Of a DNA stretch of 6,799 bases, positions 1 to 5,554 are shown piece after piece. Each line of letters opens with the position of its first letter. The first letter of the stretch is position 1. The translations under genes and the position numbers were made by a program. The notes beneath the pieces are model-generated. The model worked only from the letters and a program-made list of their open reading frames with translations. It ran no database searches and had not been told where the DNA came from. Source of the stretch: Negativicutes bacterium (GTDB taxonomy: Bacteria > Bacillota_C > Negativicutes > Acidaminococcales > Acidaminococcaceae); NCBI GenBank assembly GCA_009930275.1, contig RZYP01000110.1, positions 1 through 6,799 of the forward strand, written 5' to 3'.

Positions 1-1
1 A

Positions 2-1270
2 CAAATTGAAAATTTTGCAAAAATCGCAAAAGCTGATATAAATATTGATGGTATCACCGTAATTGCAGGAGAAAATAATACTGGCAAGAGTACTATTGGT
101 AAGGCTTTATATTGTGTTTTCAATTCTCTTTATGCTTTGGAGGATAAGATATATTCTGAGCGGGAGGATTCTGTTTGGACTATACTAAGAGCACTGCCGC
201 TGTCGTATGACATACGACAGCAGACAATTCTTGGTGGGTTAAAAACCAATAAATATAGTGATTTTGTTCATGGATTGTTGAAAAAATCTGAGAAAGTTGA
301 TGCAGATGTCCTTGGAAAGCTTTCAACAGATGCAATAAAAAAGTATGCAAGCGAAAGTAATCTTGACGATACTGAAATAAAAGATTTTAGTAACAGGTTG
401 TATGAAGTGCTAAATGTTTCTCGTGAAGATATTCTCCATACTATTATATCTAAATACTTGAATTCTGAATTTAAAGGTCAGATTAACCATGTAAATTATC
501 CTCGAAAAGTATCTAGGCTAAACCTTAAATTAAGAGAAAAAGAAATTGATCTTGAAATTGAAAATGACGAAATAACAGAAATGGATTTGGATGCACGAAT
601 TTATGCTCAGGCTTTGTACATAGATGATCCTTTTATAATAAACCGCCTTGATGAGAACAGCTTTTTCTCTAGCATAATTGGGGATGAGCATTCAAAATTT
701 TTATTAAGGTGCCTTAAGGGCAAAGTTAACGATAATGTTGTTGATGAAACTATTTTGAAAAAGAAGATGTCGACGATATTAGAAAATATTAATACTATTT
801 TGAACGGTGACTTTGTGAAAGGTGAATCGCAAGAAGAATTCCAAGAAAAGGGATTTAGAAAGTCTTTCCGCTTCTCTAATTTGGCATCTGGACTCAAAAC
901 ATTTGTTATTTTGAAAAAACTCTTGCAAAATGGGGTACTGGTTGAAAAGGGTGTGCTCATTCTTGATGAACCTGAAGTTCATTTGCATCCTGAATGGCAA
1001 CTACAGTTCGCCGAAATTATTGTTCTATTGCAAAAAGAACTTAACTTGCATGTTTTGCTTACTACACACAGCCCATATTTCTTAAGGGCTATAGAGGTTT
1101 ATTCAGCTAAACATCTTTTAGCTGACCGCTGCCATTATTACATGACTAAGTTGGAAAAAGATAAAGTAGAAATTGTCGATGCAACTACTTGTACTGACGA
1201 AATATACAAAATGTTAGCTGAACCATTTGCTATATTGGACAGAATCAGGCTAGGGGAACGTGAAATATGA
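2..1270 (+). CDS. AAA/ABC-type ATPase (SMC/OLD-like), 5' end missing
   Basis: The frame is open from the first bases of the window, so the true start lies upstream. A TTG at 137 would cut off the P-loop and is not the start. Counting from the first in-window codon (422 residues), the Walker A motif GENNTGKST is at 23-31, an ABC-signature-like LASGLK at 294-299, Walker B VLILDEPEVHLHP at 318-330, and the H-loop TTHSP at 354-358. The roughly 260-residue, charged, helical insert between Walker A and the signature is typical of AAA_15/AAA_21 proteins, which dimerise around ATP and act as sensor or motor subunits in defence and repair. No nuclease or Toprim domain follows the H-loop, unlike GajA or OLD proteins, so an effector would have to be a separate protein. 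The next gene overlaps by four bases and is the obvious partner. The ATPase call is firm. A role in defence is inferred. Confidence 0.93.
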   Translation, partial: QIENFAKIAKADINIDGITVIAGENNTGKSTIGKALYCVFNSLYALEDKIYSEREDSVWTILRALPLSYDIRQQTILGGLKTNKYSDFVHGLLKKSEKVDADVLGKLSTDAIKKYASESNLDDTEIKDFSNRLYEVLNVSREDILHTIISKYLNSEFKGQINHVNYPRKVSRLNLKLREKEIDLEIENDEITEMDLDARIYAQALYIDDPFIINRLDENSFFSSIIGDEHSKFLLRCLKGKVNDNVVDETILKKKMSTILENINTILNGDFVKGESQEEFQEKGFRKSFRFSNLASGLKTFVILKKLLQNGVLVEKGVLILDEPEVHLHPEWQLQFAEIIVLLQKELNLHVLLTTHSPYFLRAIEVYSAKHLLADRCHYYMTKLEKDKVEIVDATTCTDEIYKMLAEPFAILDRIRLGEREI

Positions 1271-1872
1271 CGAAGACAGAATTACAACGTTTATTAAGGG
1301 AATCTACAAGCACTTTAAAGAATACATCCAAAGATGACAGTTGTACTCCTGTTCAATATATGACAACGATTACTGAGCCAGCAATAAATTTCGATGGTTT
1401 TATGCAAAAATATATAAATTCTGTTAGAGCAAAGAGATCTCAAAAGCCTAAATCTTGTGATGCATTGTTGGAAAAGGATGATGCTAGGCGTATTCTTATA
1501 GAATTTAAAAATGGCAAATTGGATTCTAAGGTAAAAGATGAGGTTAGGCACAAAATGACAGCCAGCTGTTTGTGCTTGTTGGATACTTTGGATGAAAAAG
1601 TTGATTATGCTAGAGAAAAGTTTGATTTCATATTAGTTTATAATGAACAAAAAAATCCATGTGACTTAGATGAAGGGAAATTGGAACCAGGCGAAGTGCA
1701 GGCATCCAATTCTTTAGCAAGTCTTCAGAGTGGTATTGCAAGTGCTGCTCACCAACCTGTAACTATGCCGGAATTTGAATTTTATGAAGGATTATGGTTT
1801 CGAAAAGTCCGCACATTTCCTGCTGAGATGTTTGAACGTGAATATAATAAAAATTTCCCGAACATGAACTAG
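1267..1872 (+). CDS. Hypothetical protein with PD-(D/E)xK nuclease-like core, partner of upstream ATPase
   Basis: This 201-residue cytosolic protein has no signal peptide or membrane segment. Its ATG overlaps the upstream stop as ATGA, and AGGGGAA at 1252-1258 is a well-spaced Shine-Dalgarno site, so the start is secure and translational coupling is likely. I do not recognise the family by name. The centre reads D65 in CDALLEK, then RRILIEFKNGK with E79 and K81. An amphipathic helix follows (about 88-107), then a hydrophobic strand FDFILVYN (about 119-126). The order strand-D, strand-ExK, helix, strand is that of the PD-(D/E)xK core, with D65, E79 and K81 as candidate catalytic residues. The N-terminal 40 residues are polar and Ser/Thr-rich. 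The segment at about 140-165 looks like a flexible linker. As partner of an ABC-type ATPase it could be the effector nuclease of a defence module. The alternative is a non-catalytic subunit that merely contains an EFK triplet. Confidence 0.85.
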   Translation: MTKTELQRLLRESTSTLKNTSKDDSCTPVQYMTTITEPAINFDGFMQKYINSVRAKRSQKPKSCDALLEKDDARRILIEFKNGKLDSKVKDEVRHKMTASCLCLLDTLDEKVDYAREKFDFILVYNEQKNPCDLDEGKLEPGEVQASNSLASLQSGIASAAHQPVTMPEFEFYEGLWFRKVRTFPAEMFEREYNKNFPNMN

Positions 1873-1888
1873 GGTTTGACCAATAGGT

Positions 1889-1928
1889 AAAGAGTTCAGA
1901 GAAGATTAATTCTTTGAACTCTTTTTTT
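1889..1928 (+). terminator. Intrinsic terminator of the ATPase/nuclease-like operon
   Basis: AAAGAGTTCAGAGAA (1889-1903) pairs with TTCTTTGAACTCTTT (1910-1924) over 15 bp with a single G-U wobble (1899/1914). The loop is six bases, GATTAA. An uninterrupted T-run (1922-1928) overlaps and follows the stem. It starts 17 bases after the stop codon of the preceding gene, exactly where a Rho-independent terminator is expected. Confidence 0.92.
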
Positions 1929-1977
1929 GTCGTCTTCTTTTAGATGAGGAATGGAATACATAGGCACGATCATGAAT

Positions 1978-2055
1978 TGTCACTCATTCTATCCTTGAGT
2001 TACTGCGTGACAGCTCCCCCGTCTGGAGGAACTAGGATTTCCGGACTGCTTTTTT
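1978..2055 (+). other. Structured noncoding segment with a terminator-like second hairpin
   Basis: Two potential hairpins sit side by side in DNA with no supportable gene. In the first, TGTCAC (1978-1983) can pair with GTGACA (2007-2012), or ACTCA (1982-1986) with TGAGT (1996-2000). In the second, GTCTGG (2021-2026) pairs with CCGGAC (2041-2046) with one G-U, has an inner GGAA/TTCC, and is followed by six Ts (2050-2055). The second could be a backup terminator for the upstream operon. The GC-rich block at about 2005-2050 stands out from its AT-rich surroundings and may be a decayed palindromic repeat. No function can be assigned. Confidence 0.35.
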
Positions 2056-2090
2056 CGCAAAGATGCCAAATAAAAGATAACATATAACAA

Positions 2091-2119
2091 TTGACAAAAT
2101 CGTATTACATCAATACAAT
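2091..2119 (+). promoter_or_regulatory. Sigma-70/sigma-A promoter of the HTH-GNAT gene
   Basis: A perfect -35 TTGACA (2091-2096) is followed by a 17-base spacer and TACAAT (2114-2119), which matches the -10 consensus at five of six positions. Transcription would start near 2126, giving a leader of about 40 bases. The Shine-Dalgarno AGGTGG (2156-2161) sits 4 bases before the ATG at 2166. Confidence 0.82.
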
Positions 2120-2136
2120 TACATTAAAGTAATTGT
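2115..2136 (+). promoter_or_regulatory. Candidate operator: perfect inverted repeat over -10 and start of transcription
   Basis: ACAATTAC (2115-2122) and GTAATTGT (2129-2136) are exact reverse complements separated by six bases. The left arm overlaps the -10 element and the right arm covers the expected +1 region, the classic position for a repressor site. A smaller inverted repeat, GTATT-N5-AATAC (2102-2116), fills the promoter spacer just upstream. The next gene encodes a helix-turn-helix protein, so autoregulation is the simplest inference, but the regulator is not shown by the sequence. Confidence 0.6.
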
Positions 2137-2141
2137 CGTTT

Positions 2142-2153
2142 AGAGTTCAGAGA
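2142..2153 (+). repeat. Second copy of the 12-base arm of the upstream terminator
   Basis: AGAGTTCAGAGA here is identical to 1891-1902, the left arm of the terminator hairpin. It lies in the presumed leader of the HTH-GNAT mRNA, just before the Shine-Dalgarno site. The identity is certain. Its meaning is unknown and chance is possible. Confidence 0.55.
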
Positions 2154-2165
2154 TGAGGTGGTATT

Positions 2166-3668
2166 ATGAATAAGCGTGATAAGTTATTAATATTCAACTC
2201 AATTTTTTTATTTAACAAGGCTGAAATAATTGCTTCTTTTGATGATTTTGTTGCTCATCATCAAGAAAAAAATAATGAGGAAGGCTATAGCGAGGGCAGA
2301 CGTAAAGTATTATTGGCTTTATGCGAGCAATTTCGTAATGAGCTTGTTAATAGAGACATACAGCCTTTGAATAAAAATTGGTTTTATTATGATTACGACA
2401 TTAAAAATGATAGCATTACTCTTTCTTTATATAAGTGCAATAATATTGAATTTGATAATGACAATGAGATATCAAGCATGGAAATGCAACTGGAGCATAC
2501 TATTGTAGAGGTAAAATGTGATTATTTGAGTGTGGAACAATATGCGAAACAATATGGCGTTACTGATACAACTGTCAGACAATGGATTCGCCGCGGCAAA
2601 TTACGAACGGCAAAGAAAAAAGGAAGAGATTGGGTAATACCTGCTTTAGCTGACAAGCCTAAAAGAGGATTTGAAAATGTTACATATTTTTGGAATTTAT
2701 TACCGATTGAAGCAATTAATAGATTTCCCTATTTGAGGGATTGTAATAGTATTTATATTTATCAAGATGAGATGGATAAAAAGCTTTTTCATTGTGTAAC
2801 GTATTGGCCTGGAAATGAAAAAGAGGGGAAAATAGAGTTGACTACCAAAGAGAGAGAAAGTTTGGAAACCTGCTTAATAGGCATTCCAGGAATTGATGTA
2901 GAAGACATTAATAGTGGTATCAAATATGTGCCTGAAAAACGTGTGTGTTTAAAACCAACTTTATCAACAAATTTTATTACAAATAGTAAAGAAAAATTTG
3001 CGTTTTCAGATTTTCTAGTGAGGCATCATCGCCAAGATGTCATTACGTTTTTTGCAGATTCCAAACCGGGAGACTTGATGGACAATGAGTATCCAAAACC
3101 ATATTTAATACCCGTCAGCCTGGAATTTTTCGGCGTGGCGGCTGATGATGAATGTGCTGTGTATGAAGCCATGGATAGTGGCGACTACACTAATTGCACA
3201 AGAATAGGTTCTTTATGGGGGTACTTTATAGATTGTCACCAAATGTTTTTAGATGGCTATGATATTTTGACTGTTTGCGATGATGAGTCCGTTGATTTAG
3301 CTAATGTTGTATCGATGTTATCTGAGGTAGGTGGTCCGCTTAGTGAGGATGAATGGGAGCCTGCACAAGATGTCTTTTATATTCATGAGTTTGTGGTAGG
3401 GGAATCATTACGGCAGCAAGGAATTGGAACAAGACTGTTACAGGAGCTGCCTTATATTATTAAAAGGTTTTTAAATTTAACGCCGCATATCTTTGCTTAC
3501 TATGTCGCTGATCAAAATGGAGAAGAAAAGTTAGAAACTGCGAAGATGAGGAAAAGAAATAAAGCAAACCAAATGAATACAGAGAAATTGATCGCTGGGT
3601 TTTATGAAAAGAATGGTTTTAAGAAAATCAGTGATGATAGATTATTGTATACTTTTACTAATTTATAG
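2166..3668 (+). CDS. HTH (MerR/excisionase-like) - GNAT acetyltransferase fusion protein
   Basis: This is a 500-residue soluble protein. Residues 1-115 are acidic, mostly helical and unrecognised. Residues 120-165 form a helix-turn-helix of the HTH_17/MerR-excisionase type: YLSVEQYAKQYGVTDTTVRQWIRRGKL, then a basic segment and the strand DWVIP, as in proteins that read DNA through a helix plus wing. Residues 166 to about 330 have no family I can name. The C-terminus (about 335-500) is GNAT-like. Strand FYIHEFVV (404-411) leads into the acetyl-CoA pyrophosphate loop RQQGIG (416-421, the R-x-x-G-x-G motif). FYEKNGF (479-485) is the usual GNAT motif B. Binding acetyl-CoA is therefore likely. The acetylated substrate is unknown. 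It has its own promoter and a candidate operator and is monocistronic. It could be a regulator with an enzymatic output, or a toxin-like acetyltransferase fused to its own repressor domain. Confidence 0.88.
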   Translation: MNKRDKLLIFNSIFLFNKAEIIASFDDFVAHHQEKNNEEGYSEGRRKVLLALCEQFRNELVNRDIQPLNKNWFYYDYDIKNDSITLSLYKCNNIEFDNDNEISSMEMQLEHTIVEVKCDYLSVEQYAKQYGVTDTTVRQWIRRGKLRTAKKKGRDWVIPALADKPKRGFENVTYFWNLLPIEAINRFPYLRDCNSIYIYQDEMDKKLFHCVTYWPGNEKEGKIELTTKERESLETCLIGIPGIDVEDINSGIKYVPEKRVCLKPTLSTNFITNSKEKFAFSDFLVRHHRQDVITFFADSKPGDLMDNEYPKPYLIPVSLEFFGVAADDECAVYEAMDSGDYTNCTRIGSLWGYFIDCHQMFLDGYDILTVCDDESVDLANVVSMLSEVGGPLSEDEWEPAQDVFYIHEFVVGESLRQQGIGTRLLQELPYIIKRFLNLTPHIFAYYVADQNGEEKLETAKMRKRNKANQMNTEKLIAGFYEKNGFKKISDDRLLYTFTNL

Positions 3669-3749
3669 TTTCTCAGAAACTTGACCATGCCTGTGATGAA
3701 AGTAAGTGGTGCTGTATAATATAAAAGTGAAGAGGCTGCACAAAGGGAA

Positions 3750-3778
3750 TTGTTAGATACTTTGATATTGGTTATAAT
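3750..3778 (+). promoter_or_regulatory. Promoter in front of the DarT-like remnant
   Basis: TTGTTA (3750-3755, four of six matches to the -35), a 17-base spacer and a perfect TATAAT (3773-3778) make a good vegetative promoter. It reads towards a G-rich Shine-Dalgarno AGGGGG (3808-3813) and the start of the 25-codon remnant, so it probably once drove that gene. Confidence 0.65.
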
Positions 3779-3825
3779 GCCTAAATTTAATTTGGTATTA
3801 TTTTAATAGGGGGTTATGCTTTTTG

Positions 3826-3903
3826 ATGAATACCGCCATAGATGTTAATGCCATTAAGTTATATCATATTGTTCATGTTGATAAACTGCCGTTGATTAAG
3901 TGA
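3826..3903 (+). pseudogene. N-terminal remnant of a DarT-like (DUF4433) DNA ADP-ribosyltransferase toxin
   Basis: This 25-codon frame runs from an ATG (or the in-frame TTG at 3823, better spaced from AGGGGG at 3808-3813) to a TGA. Its second half, KLYHIVHVDKLPLI, matches the way DarT proteins begin: a Y-H-I-V/T-H-x-D-x-LP-x-I pattern that opens the NAD-binding fold. Full DarT proteins have about 200 residues or more and modify thymidine in single-stranded DNA. They are paired with the macrodomain antitoxin DarG. Here the similarity stops at residue 25, exactly where a palindromic element begins, and neither the rest of the toxin nor any DarG is present. The frame, promoter and ribosome site are seen directly. 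The family call rests on a short motif recalled from the family, so it is moderate. A genuine small peptide cannot be excluded. Confidence 0.5.
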
Positions 3904-3932
3904 CACCAGAAACGTTCCTTTTTTGTCAACTT
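3898..3932 (+). repeat. REP-like palindrome at the end of the DarT remnant
   Basis: AAG-TGACA (3898-3905) is the reverse complement of TGTCA-(A)-CTT (3924-3932) with one bulged base, enclosing CCAGAAACGTTCC and a T-run. It resembles a degraded member of the short palindromes of the form GTGACAcCAGAACCGTCCCC...TGTCAC that are scattered through many Firmicutes and often associated with REP-associated tyrosine transposases. That resemblance is from memory. The palindrome itself is visible. Confidence 0.45.
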
Positions 3933-3940
3933 TTGAAGTC

Positions 3941-3970
3941 GGGATTCCTCGGTTACGCTCGGAATGACAG
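3941..3970 (+). repeat. Short dispersed palindromic repeat of the ATTCCTCG...CTCGGAAT type
   Basis: ATTCC (3944-3948) and GGAAT (3961-3965) are inverted arms around TCGGTTACGCTC, followed by GACAG. Units with this GATTCCTCG-n-CTCGGAATGAC form are common as interspersed repeats in many bacterial genomes. The GC-rich composition contrasts with the flanking DNA. Only one copy is in the window, so repeat status cannot be shown here. Confidence 0.4.
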
Positions 3971-4015
3971 GCGGGTACTCGGCATGATAAGCGGGAACAT
4001 TGATACGACAGATTA

Positions 4016-4073
4016 TACATTTTTCGTTGCTAAAAGTGTATTTAATTAACATATTTTCGTTGTAAAAAATGTA
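4016..4073 (+). promoter_or_regulatory. Tandem palindromic operator-like sites, 33-bp period
   Basis: Two related imperfect palindromes share the core TTTTCGTTG. The first (4016-4040) has arms ACATTTTT and AAAAGTGT. The second (4049-4073) has arms ACATATTTT and AAAAAATGT (eight of nine pair). The cores start at 4021 and 4054, exactly 33 bp apart, about three helical turns, so two bound dimers would face the same side of the DNA. The second copy covers the -35 of the following promoter. A repressor site is the most likely reading. The binding protein is unknown. Confidence 0.6.
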
Positions 4074-4088
4074 TTAATGCTATATACT
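4060..4088 (+). promoter_or_regulatory. Promoter of the AAA_14/DUF4143 gene
   Basis: TTGTAA (4060-4065) and TATACT (4083-4088, five of six) are separated by 17 bases. The -35 overlaps the second palindrome. Expected transcription start is near 4095, giving a very short leader. Confidence 0.62.
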
Positions 4089-4095
4089 TCTTCTT

Positions 4096-4105
4096 AAGAG
4101 GTGAT
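4096..4105 (+). promoter_or_regulatory. Shine-Dalgarno site that fixes the start of the AAA_14 gene
   Basis: AAGAGGTGAT is complementary to nearly the whole 3' end of 16S rRNA (one G missing from AAGGAGGTGAT). It includes the GTG at 4101, so that GTG cannot be the start. The ATG at 4110, four bases after the site, is. Confidence 0.8.
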
Positions 4106-4109
4106 ACAT

Positions 4110-5405
4110 ATGTACAGAAGCGTAATGAAGGATCTATATAAATGGAAAGAAAAAAGTGATAAAAAACCGCTTATTATCCGAGGTGCTCGTCAAGTCGGCA
4201 AAACATGGCTTATGCGCGAATTTGGACGTGTTGCTTTTAAAGATATGGTTTATATAAATTTTGATAACAATTCACAAATGAGAGATTTGTTTGCCGCTGA
4301 TATGCGTATTGATCGGATCATTACCGGCCTTGAACTCTATGTTGGTCACAAAATTGAGCCTTTGAATACTTTACTTGTTTTTGACGAGATTCAAGAGGTG
4401 CCACAAGCTTTAGCTGCTCTTAAATATTTTAATGAGAATGCGCCTGAGTACCAGATTGCCTGTGCTGGGTCTTTACTGGGAGTTGCGCTTCACAGCGGGA
4501 CATCATTTCCGGTTGGCAAAGTTGAGTTTTTAGATTTGTATCCTCTGTCCTTTTCTGAATTCATGAGTGCTATGGGTAAAGAACGGTTTGCTGAATTATT
4601 GGAAAAGCAGGATTTTGACATGGCTACTGCCTTTAAACAAGAATATATCGAACATCTTAAATATTACTACTACGTAGGTGGTATGCCGGAAGTGGTAAAA
4701 AACTTTACCGCTCATAAGGATTTTAAGGAGGCGCGTGAAATTCAGCAACGAATTTTGGACGCTTACGAACAAGATTTTTCTAAACATGCGCCTAATGAAA
4801 TTGTTCCTCGTATACGTATGATTTGGAACAGCATTCCAGCACAACTTACTAAGGAAAGCAAAAAGTTTATTTATGGCATTATCAAAGAGGGCGCTAGGGC
4901 CAAGGATTATGAGCTCGCACTTATGTGGCTTAGTGATTGTGGTCTTGTGCATAAAGTCCAGCGGGTAACAGCACCGCATATACCTCTGAAAGCGTATGAG
5001 GATTTGAAGGCGTTTAAGTTGTTCGTACTTGATGTCGGATTGCTTTCCTGTATGGTGCAGCTTAATCAAACAGTTTTGCTTTCGGGAAACGAACTTTTTA
5101 AGGAATTCAAGGGAGCGCTGACCGAACAATATGTTTTGCAGCAGCTCAAAACCCTTAAGAATTTGGCAACCTATTATTGGACCAATGACCGCGGTAGCGC
5201 GGAAATGGATTTTTTGGTGGATAATGGTACTGATGTGATACCAATAGAAGTAAAGGCTGAAACAAATTTGAAGGCTAAAAGCCTTAAGACTTATTGTGAA
5301 AAGTTCAAGCCTAACAAAGCAATCAGAACTAGTATGAGCGATTACCGGCAGGAAGAATGGCTTTTGAACTTGCCTTTATGGGCTGTTGAAACATTAAATA
5401 AATGA
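4110..5405 (+). CDS. COG1373-type predicted ATPase (AAA_14 domain + DUF4143)
   Basis: This is a 431-residue protein starting MYRSVMKDLYKWK, the usual opening of the family, which supports the ATG at 4110 over the upstream GTG. The Walker A motif GARQVGKTW is at 25-33 and Walker B LLVFDEIQEVP at 88-98. A helical region follows the AAA_14 core (YYYVGGMPEVV and beyond). The C-terminal DUF4143 part carries AEMDFLV...VIPIEVKAE with D367, E380 and K382, a PD-(D/E)xK-like signature seen across the family. Length and layout are normal and complete. Family members are abundant in gut and oral anaerobes, often as many copies per genome. Their biological role is not established. The gene stands alone behind its own promoter with two operator-like palindromes. 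No clear terminator follows its stop. Confidence 0.94.
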   Translation: MYRSVMKDLYKWKEKSDKKPLIIRGARQVGKTWLMREFGRVAFKDMVYINFDNNSQMRDLFAADMRIDRIITGLELYVGHKIEPLNTLLVFDEIQEVPQALAALKYFNENAPEYQIACAGSLLGVALHSGTSFPVGKVEFLDLYPLSFSEFMSAMGKERFAELLEKQDFDMATAFKQEYIEHLKYYYYVGGMPEVVKNFTAHKDFKEAREIQQRILDAYEQDFSKHAPNEIVPRIRMIWNSIPAQLTKESKKFIYGIIKEGARAKDYELALMWLSDCGLVHKVQRVTAPHIPLKAYEDLKAFKLFVLDVGLLSCMVQLNQTVLLSGNELFKEFKGALTEQYVLQQLKTLKNLATYYWTNDRGSAEMDFLVDNGTDVIPIEVKAETNLKAKSLKTYCEKFKPNKAIRTSMSDYRQEEWLLNLPLWAVETLNK

Positions 5406-5554
5406 CATGATTAAAAAAAAGAACGTCTCCGATTGTCCTAGCATATTTTTCTGTTTCGATTTACCGTGAGCAGCAAGATATAGTAGCCTTAATATAAGGC
5501 AATATAAATAGTAAGACTAAAGGAAAAGTTGATTTAAATTTTGGAGGGGATTAT
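5406..5554 (+). promoter_or_regulatory. Leader/intergenic region of the Wzi-family gene with a small palindrome
   Basis: GCCTTA-ATA-TAAGGC (5486-5500) is a perfect 6-bp palindrome about 55 bases before the start codon and could be an operator or a leader hairpin. TATAGT (5479-5484) is a possible -10, but no acceptable -35 lies 16-18 bases upstream, so the promoter is not assigned. GGAGGGG (5543-5549) is a strong Shine-Dalgarno site. No terminator for the preceding gene is evident. Confidence 0.4.

Larger units (their letters stand above)
3669..4109 (+). other. Decayed intergenic region between HTH-GNAT and AAA_14 genes
   Basis: No intact gene is visible on either strand in these 441 bases. 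Just after the preceding stop, AGTTTC-TCA-GAAACT (3667-3681) forms a perfect 6-bp hairpin without a T-run, so no convincing terminator is seen. The rest contains a promoter, a short toxin-gene remnant, two palindromic repeats and the control region of the next gene, each listed separately. The mixture suggests repeated insertion and deletion. Confidence 0.6.

Noticed and set aside
137..139. TTG as the start of the first ATPase
   Set aside because: The same frame is open upstream and encodes the Walker A P-loop at 68-94, so the gene begins before the window.
607..1000. Two minus-strand open frames (117 and 73 residues) inside the first ATPase gene
   Set aside because: They lie opposite the signature and Walker B coding region, have no ribosome site and give low-complexity Phe/Ser-rich products.
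3667..3681. AGTTTC-TCA-GAAACT hairpin as terminator of the HTH-GNAT gene
   Set aside because: The stem is only 6 bp, overlaps the stop codon and has no T-run after it.
3681..3720. TTGACC ... TATAAT as a promoter
   Set aside because: The two hexamers are 28 bases apart, far beyond the usable spacing.
3816..3848. ATG with a 10-codon frame near the AGGGGG site
   Set aside because: The ribosome site is only two bases away and the peptide shows no similarity. The overlapping frame from 3823/3826 carries the DarT-like motif.
4101..4103. GTG as the start of the AAA_14 gene
   Set aside because: It is part of the Shine-Dalgarno sequence AAGAGGTGAT, and the ATG at 4110 is properly spaced and gives the family's usual N-terminus.
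4596..5129. Minus-strand open frame of 177 residues
   Set aside because: It is antisense to the intact AAA_14/DUF4143 gene and has no recognisable motif or ribosome site.
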